NCBI GenBank assembly: GCA_002322035.1
Contig: DCNF01000042.1
Location: 21,268 to 34,262 of the forward strand
Length of the DNA: 12,995 nt
Direction: 5' to 3'
Origin: Geobacter sp. UBA1603
Lineage (GTDB): Bacteria; Desulfobacterota; Desulfuromonadia; Geobacterales; Pseudopelobacteraceae
This document shows positions 1-7,261 of the stretch, one piece after another (position 1 is the first letter of the stretch; every line of letters begins with the position of its first letter). The translations under genes and the position numbers were made by a program. A model generated the notes under the pieces. That model saw nothing but the letters and a program-made list of their open reading frames with translations. It did not search any database and was not told the DNA's origin.

Positions 1-25
1 GCTCTCCCAGCTGAGCTACAGCCCC
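1..25 (-). tRNA. 5' part of a tRNA, probably tRNA-Ala (cut by window edge)
   Basis: Read on the minus strand, the first 25 nt are GGGGCTGTAGCTCAGCTGG followed by GAGAGC. This is a tRNA acceptor strand and a complete D arm. The GGGG-TGTAGCTCAGCTGGGAGAGC pattern is the usual start of bacterial tRNA-Ala. The anticodon lies outside the window, so the isotype is an inference; Ile or Val are less likely. A good promoter lies directly upstream at 58-86. Confidence 0.75.
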
Positions 26-57
26 ATAATTGTCAGAAAGAACAAAGCAGACTCAAA

Positions 58-86
58 TTTATACAATACAACCGTTTCGCAGTCAA
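58..86 (-). promoter_or_regulatory. sigma-70-type promoter facing the partial tRNA gene
   Basis: The minus strand carries TTGACT (81-86), a 17-nt spacer and TATAAA (58-63), close to the TTGACA/TATAAT consensus at ideal spacing. A run of seven A lies just upstream of the -35 box and could act as an UP element, as is common for stable RNA promoters. Transcription should start near position 51, giving a leader of about 26 nt before the tRNA 5' end at 25. Confidence 0.7.
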
Positions 87-98
87 GATTTTTTTGTG

Positions 99-185
99 TG
101 GTGCCCGCTGCCAGACTCGAACTGGCACAGGGTTTCCCCCGAGAGATTTTAAGTCTCTTGTGTCTACCGGTTCCACCAAGCGGGC
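99..185 (-). tRNA. tRNA-Leu, anticodon UAA, with encoded CCA
   Basis: The minus strand folds as a complete class II (long variable arm) tRNA of 87 nt. The acceptor strands GCCCGCT and AGCGGGC pair over 7 bp and the 3' end is an encoded ACCA. The anticodon stem AGAGA/TCTCT (142-146 with 154-158) encloses the loop CTTAAAA, giving anticodon TAA (149-151), which reads UUA and UUG codons. The T arm contains GTTCGAGTC. The gene begins 17 nt after the ihfB stop with no U-tract terminator between them, so it may be read through from the ihfB transcript. A short hairpin GTGC-ATAA-GCAC (189-200) lies in that gap. Confidence 0.97.
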
Positions 186-202
186 CCGGTGCTTATGCAC
201 GT

Positions 203-481
203 TCAGCAGTTGACCCGTTCGCGCAGCTCTTTTCCTGTCTTGAAGAACGGGGTCTTTTTGGATGGGATGCTGACGACCTCGCCGCTTTTGGGGTTGCGGG
301 CCTCACGCCCAAGTCGCTCACGGATGGTAAAGCTGCCGAATCCACGGATTTCAACTTTGTCGCCTGACCGGAGAGCCTCTTCGATCGAGTCAAATACCGT
401 GTTGACGAGCATTTCAGATGATTTGAGGTTCAGAATTGTGTTGGTTTGCAGTATTTTTTCAATCAGTTCGCTTTTTGTCAT
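203..481 (-). CDS. ihfB: Integration host factor, beta subunit
   Basis: This 92-residue DNA-bending protein of the HU/IHF family has the usual family length. It starts MTKSELIEKI and ends with the FKTGKELRERVN tail typical of IHF-beta. The beta-arm proline that intercalates at the DNA kink is P64, in ARNPKSGE. Residues E44 and R46 (in VEIRGFGSF) match the E. coli IHF-beta positions used for sequence-specific contacts, which argues for IHF rather than HU. IHF normally pairs with an alpha subunit, which is not in this window. The start is supported by AGGAG seven nt before the ATG. The gene follows rpsA by 29 nt with no visible terminator, an arrangement also seen in other proteobacteria. A perfect IHF consensus site occurs in this window at 7927-7939. 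Confidence 0.93.
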   Translation of the reverse strand: MTKSELIEKILQTNTILNLKSSEMLVNTVFDSIEEALRSGDKVEIRGFGSFTIRERLGREARNPKSGEVVSIPSKKTPFFKTGKELRERVNC

Positions 482-510
482 GACATGGCTCCTGCGGAAA
501 TAAATGTGCG

Positions 511-2247
511 CTAGTTTCCGTTCCTGTTATTCATCTCCTGCTTCAGCAGATCGCCAAGGTTTGATGTGGCAGAGCCCTGGGATCCGAGGTACTGCTCAAA
601 CTCGGCCTTTTCAGCAGCAAGATGCATTGACTTGATCGAGAGCGAGATACGGCGTTCGCGCGGATCGCAGCTGAGTACGGCGGCATCGAGAACGTCGCCG
701 ATTGCGGCGAATTCCTTTGCTGAAGCGACCTTCTCCCGTGACAGTTCAGAGACATGGATCAGGCCTTCAATGCCTTCTTCCAGCTCAACAAAAATCCCGA
801 AATCGGTGAGTGAGGTGACGGTGCCTTTGACCAGCGTGCCGGCACGGTATTTTTCAGGAGCGAGGCTCCACGGATCGGGCTCAAGCTGCTTGATGCCGAG
901 TGAAAGCCGCTCGTTTTCGATATCGACCTTGAGGACGACCGCTTGGACCAGTTGTCCTTTTTCGTAAACGTCGCCCGGATGTTTGACCCGCTTGGTCCAG
1001 GAAATGTCAGAGACATGCACCAGGCCGTCGATGCCTTCTTCGATGCCGATAAACATACCGAAGTCGGTCATGTTTTTGATCTGGCCTTCCAGCTTGGTGC
1101 CGACCGGATATTTTTCGGCAATTGAAGTCCAGGGGTTTTCGGCCACCTGCTTGAGGCCGAGGGATATTTTCCGGTTTGCCATGTCGATGCCGAGCACAAC
1201 CGCTTCAACGTCGTCGCCAACGTTCAGGACATCTGCAGCGCGCCGAACTCGCTTGGTCCAGGACATCTCCGAAACGTGAATCAGCCCCTCGACGCCCGGT
1301 TCGAGCTCGACAAATGCGCCATATTCCATCAGGCTGACAACTTTTCCGCGGATGCGGCTCTCGACCGGAAAACGGGATGGCACTTCGAGCCAGGGGTCAG
1401 ACAGGGTCTGTTTGATCCCAAGTGAAATTTTACCCTTGGTGCGGTCAAATTTGAGTATTTTGGCGGTAACCTGTTGGCCCGGCTTAAGAACGTCGGCAGG
1501 CTTGCCAACGCGGCCCCAGGAAAGGTCAGATACATGCAGAAGGCCGTCAACACCGCCAAGATCAATAAAGGCGCCGTATTCAGTCACATTTTTTACGATC
1601 CCCTCAACGATCTGTCCCTCGGCCAGTTGAGCAAGAGTAACCTCGCGCTGGGCTTGGCGTTCTTCATCGAGAACAGATCGGCGTGAGAGAACGATATTAT
1701 CGCGCTTCTGGTTAAGCTTGATAATTTTGAAACGCGATTTAAGACCAATGTAGGAGTCAGGATCTGACGAGGGGCGGGAGTCAACCTGTGAGGCGGGCAG
1801 AAATGCCGGAATACCGATGTCAACGGTGTAGCCGCCGTTAACCCGGGCAGTGATAGTGCCCTCGATGACTGCGCCTTCCTGGCCGGCATCGCCGATGCGT
1901 TCCCAGGCGGCAAGGTAATCAGCTTTTTTCTTGGAGAAGCTGAAACCCTTCTGGCCCGGAACCCTGACGACCTTGATCTTATCGCCGACCTGGGCCGAAA
2001 TCTCTCCATTCGCATCCCTGAATTCGGAAGCCGGGATTGCTCCTTCCGACTTCATGCCGACTATATTGACGAGAACAGATTCACTGTCCACGCGCACAAC
2101 CGTTCCTTCGAGAACCCTGCCGGACTCCTGGCTCTCCTTCTGGAAGCTCTGGTTCAAAAGCTCCGCAAATTCACTGCTCTGCTGATCCGCATCAAGATCG
2201 TCATGTTCATGCGTGTCAGCAGTGTTCAACCGTTTGAACTCAACCAT
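511..2247 (-). CDS. rpsA: 30S ribosomal protein S1
   Basis: This is the ribosomal protein that captures mRNA on the 30S subunit. About 578 residues hold six S1 (OB-fold) repeats, at roughly 46-105, 125-193, 212-281, 297-367, 385-455 and 472-541. The last four share the pattern G-x-V-x-x-x-x-x-[YF]-G-[AIM]-F-[VI] followed by GL[IL]HVS[DE][ILM]S, as in proteobacterial S1. Repeats 4 and 5 both carry SWTKRV, so the DNA repeats itself around 990 and 1253. The N-terminus is an acidic Asp/Glu-rich extension. Translation could start at GTG (2253) or at ATG (2247). ATG is chosen because AGGGGG (2256-2261) is 8 nt from it and only 2 nt from the GTG. It lies between ispH (79-85 nt gap) and ihfB (29 nt gap). 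Confidence 0.97.
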   Translation of the reverse strand: MVEFKRLNTADTHEHDDLDADQQSSEFAELLNQSFQKESQESGRVLEGTVVRVDSESVLVNIVGMKSEGAIPASEFRDANGEISAQVGDKIKVVRVPGQKGFSFSKKKADYLAAWERIGDAGQEGAVIEGTITARVNGGYTVDIGIPAFLPASQVDSRPSSDPDSYIGLKSRFKIIKLNQKRDNIVLSRRSVLDEERQAQREVTLAQLAEGQIVEGIVKNVTEYGAFIDLGGVDGLLHVSDLSWGRVGKPADVLKPGQQVTAKILKFDRTKGKISLGIKQTLSDPWLEVPSRFPVESRIRGKVVSLMEYGAFVELEPGVEGLIHVSEMSWTKRVRRAADVLNVGDDVEAVVLGIDMANRKISLGLKQVAENPWTSIAEKYPVGTKLEGQIKNMTDFGMFIGIEEGIDGLVHVSDISWTKRVKHPGDVYEKGQLVQAVVLKVDIENERLSLGIKQLEPDPWSLAPEKYRAGTLVKGTVTSLTDFGIFVELEEGIEGLIHVSELSREKVASAKEFAAIGDVLDAAVLSCDPRERRISLSIKSMHLAAEKAEFEQYLGSQGSATSNLGDLLKQEMNNRNGN

Positions 2248-2255
2248 TACCACTA

Positions 2256-2261
2256 CCCCCT
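2256..2261 (-). promoter_or_regulatory. Ribosome binding site of rpsA
   Basis: AGGGGG on the minus strand lies 8 nt before ATG 2247 and 2 nt before the in-frame GTG 2253. The spacing favours the ATG as the rpsA start. Confidence 0.6.
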
Positions 2262-2307
2262 GGACTGTTTTTCTCTCTAATTCTTGCGACTCTTTTTGAA
2301 GCTCAAC

Positions 2308-2336
2308 AATTTAACAACAAGCGAAATAAATTTCAA
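2308..2336 (-). promoter_or_regulatory. Candidate sigma-70 promoter of rpsA
   Basis: The minus strand has TTGAAA (2331-2336), a 17-nt spacer and TAAATT (2308-2313). The -35 box overlaps the last codons of ispH. Predicted transcription starts near 2301, giving a leader of about 50 nt before rpsA. A separate promoter would let rpsA be made in the large amounts a ribosomal protein needs, independently of the biosynthetic genes upstream. This is inferred from consensus match and spacing only. Confidence 0.5.
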
Positions 2337-3190
2337 TCGGTTTTATTGATCTTGGCTGTATTGATCTGCTCAATCCGTCCCATGACTTCATCAATGATCC
2401 ACTTTGGTGTCGAGGCGCCGGCAGTCACACCGACCCGTTCGACCGATTCAAACCAGACCGGATCGATTTCACTGGCAGTTTCGATATGATGGGTCTTCGG
2501 CTGCAGTTCAGCGCAGACCTCGGCCAAGCGCCGCGTGTTGGCACTGTTGAAGCCTCCGACCACCAGCATGCAGTCAACCTGGCCAGCCAGCTCCTTGGCT
2601 TCCTCCTGGCGTACGGCCGTGGCGTCACAAATCGTGTTGAAAACACGAATTTCACCTCCACGCTGCAGGCACTCGACCACGACATTCTTCAGGTTTTCAA
2701 AGGACTGCGTGGTTTGGGCCACCACGCCGATTTTATTCATTTTGGGGAGTTTTCTGACTTCTTCGCCCGAACCGACAACATAAACCTTGTCCCCGCCATA
2801 GGATACGATGCCCTGAACTTCCGGATGGTCGGCATCTCCGACAACAACGACTCCGTAGCCAGCGTCCGAGAGGCTTTTGACATGTTCCTGGGCTTTTTTG
2901 ACAAACGGGCAGGTGGCATCGACGATTTCCAGCTGTTTCTGAACCGCCTCTTCCATTTCGCTGGCCAGGACGCCATGGGAACGGATGATAATGGTGCCAC
3001 TGTCTGTTTTGTCGAGATTTTTAACGACATTGACCCCCATTTCCTCAAGTTTTTGTACAACCTGTGGTGAGTGGATTATCGGCCCGAGCGTATAGGTCCG
3101 GGTTCCTTTACCGGCCGCTTCAAAAGCCATCTGCGTGGCCCGTTTGACGCCAAAGCAGAACCCTGCGCGTTTTGCGAGAATCACTTTCAT
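2333..3190 (-). CDS. ispH: 4-hydroxy-3-methylbut-2-enyl diphosphate reductase
   Basis: IspH (LytB) is the last enzyme of the MEP isoprenoid pathway. It reduces HMBPP to IPP and DMAPP with a [4Fe-4S] cluster. The 285 residues are the usual family length. The three cluster cysteines are visible: C12 in AGFCFGVKRA, C94 in DATCPFVKKA and C188 in NTICDATAVRQ. The substrate-binding residues are also present: H40 (GPIIHS), H72 (RSHGV), E124 (DHPEVQG), and T160/T161 in QTTQS. The start ATG follows the cmk stop by 2 nt, with AGGG nine nt upstream inside the end of cmk, so the two genes are translationally linked. The tail INTAKINKTD is not conserved sequence. Confidence 0.97.
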   Translation of the reverse strand: MKVILAKRAGFCFGVKRATQMAFEAAGKGTRTYTLGPIIHSPQVVQKLEEMGVNVVKNLDKTDSGTIIIRSHGVLASEMEEAVQKQLEIVDATCPFVKKAQEHVKSLSDAGYGVVVVGDADHPEVQGIVSYGGDKVYVVGSGEEVRKLPKMNKIGVVAQTTQSFENLKNVVVECLQRGGEIRVFNTICDATAVRQEEAKELAGQVDCMLVVGGFNSANTRRLAEVCAELQPKTHHIETASEIDPVWFESVERVGVTAGASTPKWIIDEVMGRIEQINTAKINKTD

Positions 3191-3192
3191 GG

Positions 3193-3885
3193 TTATTTCC
3201 CTGTTCCGGAGAGGAGCGAACGGAAATAGTGCTCCATCCTGTCCAGTACCTCATCGCTTGAAATATTCGAGGAATCAATTGGGATGGCGTCATCAGCCTG
3301 TTTCAGCGGTGCCAGGTCACGCTGGGAGTCCTGTGCGTCGCGGCGAATGACATCCTCAATCGTTTCAGCCAGGGTTACGTTGTTTCCCTTGGCTGCCAGT
3401 TCGGCATGCCGCCGCCTGCCCCGTTCCTCCGGGGAGGCGAACAGGTAAAATTTGAGTTCGGCATCCGGGAATACGACCGTACCAATGTCGCGCCCTTCCA
3501 AAACAACGCCGCCGTCTTGACCCATGGCCCGCTGAGCCCGCATCAGGGCTTCTCGAACCGGTGCCAGTGTCGAAGTCTGCGAGGTCAGGAGGGACATTTC
3601 CGGTGTTCTGATCAGCGCTGTGACGTCTCTGCCGTTGGCAATCACGAGGTGGCACCCGTCCGTATGCTCGAGCCTGATATCGGCATTTTTCAGCAGGCGG
3701 GTAAGCGCTGCTCCATCGTCAGGAGCTATACCGGCCTGGCTGATCAGCCAAGCTGCGGCCCGGTACATGGCGCCGGTATCGATCTGCGAATAACCGATTC
3801 GCTTCGCAAGAAGCCGGGCGACAGTGCTCTTGCCGGCCCCGGAAGGCCCGTCAATCGCAATTACGAATCCGTTCGGTCGCGCCAT
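3193..3885 (-). CDS. cmk: Cytidylate kinase
   Basis: This enzyme phosphorylates CMP and dCMP with ATP in pyrimidine nucleotide recycling. The 230 residues match the family's usual length. The P-loop GPSGAGKST is at 13-21, followed by the CMP-binding segment DTGAMYRAAA (36-45). A GRDIGTVVFPDA motif lies near the centre, with the Arg-rich lid (SPEERGRRRHAEL) after it. The start ATG is 2 nt after the aroA stop. Only a weak AGG is visible before it, so translation probably depends on coupling to aroA. The aroA-cmk-ispH-rpsA order recurs in many bacteria. Confidence 0.96.
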   Translation of the reverse strand: MARPNGFVIAIDGPSGAGKSTVARLLAKRIGYSQIDTGAMYRAAAWLISQAGIAPDDGAALTRLLKNADIRLEHTDGCHLVIANGRDVTALIRTPEMSLLTSQTSTLAPVREALMRAQRAMGQDGGVVLEGRDIGTVVFPDAELKFYLFASPEERGRRRHAELAAKGNNVTLAETIEDVIRRDAQDSQRDLAPLKQADDAIPIDSSNISSDEVLDRMEHYFRSLLSGTGK

Positions 3886-3887
3886 GC

Positions 3888-5177
3888 CTATCGTACCGCC
3901 ACGGAATCAAGCAGGGTGAAAAATGACGGAAATGAGGTGCTTACACATTCCGTGTCGGAGAGTGTCATCGGTGCGCGGGCGGTGAGGGCGGCCACCGAAA
4001 GGGACATGGCGATCCGGTGGTCGCCGAAGCTGTCGACGTGTCCGCCATCCAGACACTCAACACCGCTGATGTCCATGCCGTCATCGCATTCATCGATGGT
4101 AACACCCAGGCGGCGCAGATTGGTGGCCATGGCGGTAATTCTGTCGGTCTCCTTAACGCGCAGTTCCCGGGCGTCACGAATGGTGGTAAGGCCTTCAGCC
4201 CGCGCCGCGGCAACGCAGATCGCCGGGAATTCGTCGATGGCACGGGGCACGACGCTGCCCGAAATGGCAATTCCCTTCAAGTGTGAGGAGCGCACGAGGA
4301 TGTCTGCCACCGGTTCGCCGGAAAGCTCCCGCTGGTCAAGCAGTTCGATCTGTCCGCCCATGTCGCGCAGGATATCGATCACGCCGGTGCGGGTCGGGTT
4401 TACGCCAACATTCCGGATCAGCAGTTCGGAGCCGGGAGTTGTCAGTGCGGCAACCATGAAAAAAGCGGCAGATGAAATATCGGCGGGGACCGAGATTTCC
4501 TGGGCCGTCAGTTCCGAGCCGCCGCGGACGGTTACTCCGGTGTCGCTTGCAGTCATACTGGCCCCGAAAAGCCGGAACATCCGCTCGGAATGGTCGCGAG
4601 AGAGGCTTGGTTCCCGGACCGACGTTTCACCGTCAGCATAGAGGCCGGCCAACATGATCGACGATTTGATCTGGGCGCTGGATACGGGCGATCGATAGTC
4701 AATTGCCGTGAGGCGCCCGCCGTTGATTGCAAGCGGGGCAAGGCTGCCCTGGTTTCGGCCCGAAATGCGTGCTCCCATGAGGGAAAGGGGCTCAACCACC
4801 CGTTTCATCGGCCGCTTTCGCAGGTACTGGTCTCCGGTTACCACCGAAAAGAAAGACTGGCCGGCCAACAGGCCGGTAATCAGGCGGATTGTAGTTCCCG
4901 AATTACCGCAGTCGATCACGTCGCCCGGCTCGCTCAGCCCGTGCAGGCCCTTGCCTTCTATGGAGACGGTTTCGCCGTTATCATCAATCCGGATTCCCAT
5001 GGAACGGAAAGCTTGTATTGTGGAAAGGTTATCTCCGCCCCGCAAAAAGCCGCGGACAGTTGTGATGCCTTTGGCAAGGGCACCCAGCATGATTGAGCGA
5101 TGTGAAATCGATTTGTCGCCGGGTACGGTGATCTCTCCCCTGATTGATTGTGCCGGTGTAACGATGATGTCAGTCAC
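3888..5177 (-). CDS. aroA: 3-phosphoshikimate 1-carboxyvinyltransferase (EPSP synthase)
   Basis: This enzyme joins phosphoenolpyruvate to shikimate-3-phosphate, the sixth step of the shikimate pathway, and is the target of glyphosate. The 429 residues hold the two-lobed family signature. GDKSISHRS has K22 and R27 at the E. coli positions; D315 lies in IDEFPAI and E343 in VKETDR. The CGNSGTTIRL (90-99) and RPMKR (122-126) motifs resemble the Bacillus type (class II) rather than the E. coli LGNAGTAMRPL type. The start is GTG at 5177, with GGAG five nt upstream. It is 36 nt after tyrA and 2 nt before cmk, inside the aromatic amino acid operon. Confidence 0.97.
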   Translation of the reverse strand: MTDIIVTPAQSIRGEITVPGDKSISHRSIMLGALAKGITTVRGFLRGGDNLSTIQAFRSMGIRIDDNGETVSIEGKGLHGLSEPGDVIDCGNSGTTIRLITGLLAGQSFFSVVTGDQYLRKRPMKRVVEPLSLMGARISGRNQGSLAPLAINGGRLTAIDYRSPVSSAQIKSSIMLAGLYADGETSVREPSLSRDHSERMFRLFGASMTASDTGVTVRGGSELTAQEISVPADISSAAFFMVAALTTPGSELLIRNVGVNPTRTGVIDILRDMGGQIELLDQRELSGEPVADILVRSSHLKGIAISGSVVPRAIDEFPAICVAAARAEGLTTIRDARELRVKETDRITAMATNLRRLGVTIDECDDGMDISGVECLDGGHVDSFGDHRIAMSLSVAALTARAPMTLSDTECVSTSFPSFFTLLDSVAVR

Positions 5178-5213
5178 AGGTGCTCCGCATTATGAGGTTA
5201 ATGTAAGGCGACG

Positions 5214-6083
5214 TCAGGCTATCCCGTCGCGAAACTGCTTGGCGATGGTAAAGAAAGCTTCCAGTCCCGGCCCGTCTTCCTGCTCGATCCGCTGCCTCAA
5301 ATCGGCCAGGCTGCCTGAAAAGCCGTCAATGCTTTTCAGCAGCGACGGCCGGTTCATGATGGCGATGTCTCTCCACATGGCCGGATCGGAGGAGGCGATG
5401 CGGGTAAAGTCGCGAAAGCCGCCGGCGGTATAGGAAAGAACGTTTTCCCCTTCGACGTCAGCTGTGCCGACGGCGTGTACCAGGGCATAGGCCGCCATGT
5501 GAGGCAGATGCGAAATCTCGGCAAAAATCCGGTCGTGGTGGTGTGGCTCCATGCAGCTTACCCGGGCCCCCGCTGCCTGCCAGAGTCTGGTTACGGTTGT
5601 AACTGCCGCTGGATCAGCATCTGGCAGAGGAGTCAGGATGCAGCGCCTGGAATCAAACAGAGAAGCAAAAGCTGCCGCAGGGCCGGAGTGCTCCGTTCCG
5701 GCAATCGGGTGGCCGCCGATAAATGATGACCCTGCCGGCATCAGGCGGCTGCAGGTTTCCGTGATACCGGCTTTGACGCTCCCCCCGTCGGTAACGATGC
5801 TGCCAGTCTTGAGCCCGGCGGAAACCTGACCAACCACGTCGCAGATTGAGCAGACCGGAACAGCAACAAAAACCAGGTCGGCATCCCTTACCGCCTCCTG
5901 GGCGCTTTCTGCGCTCTGGTCGATAATGCCAAGCGCCAACGCGTTGTCGAGATGCTCCCGGGAACGGTCACTGCCGACAACGGTGCCAACCGCCCCGGCC
6001 CGGCGCAGGGCAAGGGCAAAGGAACTGCCGATCAGTCCCACGCCGACCAGCGCCAGGCGCCCGATTGAAATCCGGTCGGGCAT
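5214..6083 (-). CDS. tyrA: Prephenate dehydrogenase
   Basis: This enzyme oxidatively decarboxylates prephenate to 4-hydroxyphenylpyruvate, leading to tyrosine. With the start at ATG 6083 it has 289 residues. The NAD-binding Rossmann motif GVGLIGSS (G14-x-G16-xx-G19) then sits at the usual distance from the N-terminus. The TyrA prephenate site GGHPIAGTEHSG follows in the second third, and HHHDRIFAEISHLPHM follows later. No chorismate mutase or ACT domain is fused, which fits the mutase being on PheA next door. The frame is open upstream to GTG 6134, which would overlap pheA by about 49 nt. A GTG at 6089 would overlap the pheA stop. No candidate has a strong ribosome binding site. ATG 6083, 2 nt after the pheA stop, was chosen on domain position. 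Confidence 0.93.
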   Translation of the reverse strand: MPDRISIGRLALVGVGLIGSSFALALRRAGAVGTVVGSDRSREHLDNALALGIIDQSAESAQEAVRDADLVFVAVPVCSICDVVGQVSAGLKTGSIVTDGGSVKAGITETCSRLMPAGSSFIGGHPIAGTEHSGPAAAFASLFDSRRCILTPLPDADPAAVTTVTRLWQAAGARVSCMEPHHHDRIFAEISHLPHMAAYALVHAVGTADVEGENVLSYTAGGFRDFTRIASSDPAMWRDIAIMNRPSLLKSIDGFSGSLADLRQRIEQEDGPGLEAFFTIAKQFRDGIA

Positions 6084-6085
6084 GG

Positions 6086-7159
6086 TCACATCGACCGGGG
6101 GTAGGACCCGAGAATTTTCAGAAACTGGCAGCACTCTTTCAACTCATCGAGGGCGGCCGCAACATCCGGATCAGCCACATGGCCGGAGAGATCGAGGAAG
6201 AAAATGTATTCCCAGGCCTTCTTTTTGAAAGGCCGGGACTCGATCTTGGACAGGTTGATCCCCCGCTTGGCAAAGGGTTCCAGCATCCGGCAGAGAATTC
6301 CCGGCTCATCTTTGACCGAAAACAGAACTGATGTCTTGTCGTTGCCGGAACGGTCGCACTCTTTGCGGGCTATCACCAGAAACCGGGTAAAGTTGTTGAC
6401 CTGGTCTTCAATGCGGCTTCGGACGACTTTCAGGTCGTAGAGTGACGCGGCCAGTTCGCTGGCAATTGCGGCAGACGTGTAGTCGTCGCTGACAATCTGG
6501 GCCGCCGTTGCCGTGGAGGCCACATCGACCAGCGGAATGCCGGGCAGATTGTCGTCGAGCCATTGCCGGCACTGGGCAATCGGCTGGGGATGGGAGTAAA
6601 CCTTCTTGATATCTTCCAGGCGGCCAGTTCGCGAAAGCAGGTCATGATGAACTTCCAGAAGGATTTCGGATGTGATTTTCAGGCCGCTGTCAACGAACAT
6701 ATCCAGGGTGTGCGAGACAACGCCTTCGGTGGAGTTCTCGACCGGGACAACCCCGTACAGCGCTTTGCCCTTTTCAACTTCCTCGAAGACCGCCGGAATC
6801 GACTTGAGTGGTACGAGTTCAGCCGAAAGCCCGAACTGCTGCATGGTCGCCAGGTGGCTGAACGTGGCCTTGGGCCCGAGAAAAGCGACTTTCATCGGCG
6901 ATTCCAGGGCGAGGCAGGCGGAAATGATCTCGCGGTAAACGCTGCGCAGGGCGTCATTGGGGAAGGGTCCCGGGTTGGCATTCAGCAGCCGTTCGTAGAT
7001 CTGGCGCTCGCGTCCGGGGACGTGAAATTCCTGGTTGCTGCCGGACTTGAGGCGACCGACTTCGAGCACCACATGTGAACGCTGGTTAAGCAGTTCCACA
7101 ATCCGGTCGTCGATACTGTCAATCCGGTTTCTCAATTCTGCAAGGGTTGCCTGCTGCAT
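6086..7159 (-). CDS. pheA: Bifunctional chorismate mutase / prephenate dehydratase
   Basis: This is a P-protein that turns chorismate into prephenate and then into phenylpyruvate. Its 357 residues run in three parts. Residues 1-88 are an AroQ-type chorismate mutase helix bundle with R12, R27 and K38 in the catalytic pattern. Residues 89-270 are the dehydratase, with MKVAFLGPKATFSHLA, VPVENSTEGVV, SHPQPIAQC and the catalytic NNFTRFLVI motif. From about 273 there is a C-terminal ACT domain with DEPGILCRML and the ESRP segment that binds phenylalanine. Feedback inhibition by Phe is therefore expected from the family. It is the first gene of the operon, with a candidate promoter at 7204-7232. A weak AGG lies nine nt before the ATG. 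Confidence 0.97.
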   Translation of the reverse strand: MQQATLAELRNRIDSIDDRIVELLNQRSHVVLEVGRLKSGSNQEFHVPGRERQIYERLLNANPGPFPNDALRSVYREIISACLALESPMKVAFLGPKATFSHLATMQQFGLSAELVPLKSIPAVFEEVEKGKALYGVVPVENSTEGVVSHTLDMFVDSGLKITSEILLEVHHDLLSRTGRLEDIKKVYSHPQPIAQCRQWLDDNLPGIPLVDVASTATAAQIVSDDYTSAAIASELAASLYDLKVVRSRIEDQVNNFTRFLVIARKECDRSGNDKTSVLFSVKDEPGILCRMLEPFAKRGINLSKIESRPFKKKAWEYIFFLDLSGHVADPDVAAALDELKECCQFLKILGSYPRSM

Positions 7160-7203
7160 GGGAATCTGGCCTGTCTGCGCGTAGAGTATCGAAAAGGATC
7201 GTT

Positions 7204-7232
7204 ACTTTACTTCAGTGTCATCTGAAAAGCAA
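7204..7232 (-). promoter_or_regulatory. Candidate sigma-70 promoter of the pheA operon
   Basis: The minus strand has TTGCTT (7227-7232), a 17-nt spacer and TAAAGT (7204-7209), with predicted transcription from about 7197. The spacer contains the inverted repeat TTCAG-6 nt-CTGAA, which could be a repressor site. The boxes match consensus only moderately (3/6 and 4/6), so this is a candidate. Confidence 0.4.
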
Positions 7233-7237
7233 GCAGA

Positions 7238-7254
7238 ACCGGGGTGTGACCGGT
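7238..7254 (-). terminator. Weak hairpin after the HD-domain gene
   Basis: ACCGG (7238-7242) and CCGGT (7250-7254) form a 5-bp stem with a 7-nt loop just past the HD gene stop at 7262. On the minus strand it is followed by a broken T-rich stretch (TCTGCTTGCTTTTC) rather than a clean T run. It may weakly terminate the HD transcript before the pheA promoter. Confidence 0.25.
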
Positions 7255-7261
7255 CGGATTC

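Noticed and set aside
990..1275. Repeated DNA segments sharing cgcttggtccagga
   Set aside because: They are the coding sequences of homologous S1 domains within rpsA, not a mobile or regulatory repeat.
2486..3070. Plus-strand open frame of 194 codons inside ispH
   Set aside because: It is entirely antisense to ispH, which has all its cluster cysteines in frame.
3406..4641. Plus-strand open frame of 411 codons opposite cmk and aroA
   Set aside because: It lies antisense to two genes with clear catalytic motifs. Its Arg/Ser/Pro-rich composition is that of a GC-rich shadow frame, and it has no recognisable domain.
4708..5433. Plus-strand open frame of 241 codons opposite aroA and the tyrA end
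   Set aside because: It is a shadow of two well-supported minus-strand genes, low in recognisable motifs and rich in Arg/Pro/Ser.
7160..7261. Phe-leader peptide attenuator before pheA
   Set aside because: The only start codon seen in the leader reads ATG ACA CTG AAG TAA with no Phe codons, and there is no terminator/antiterminator pair.
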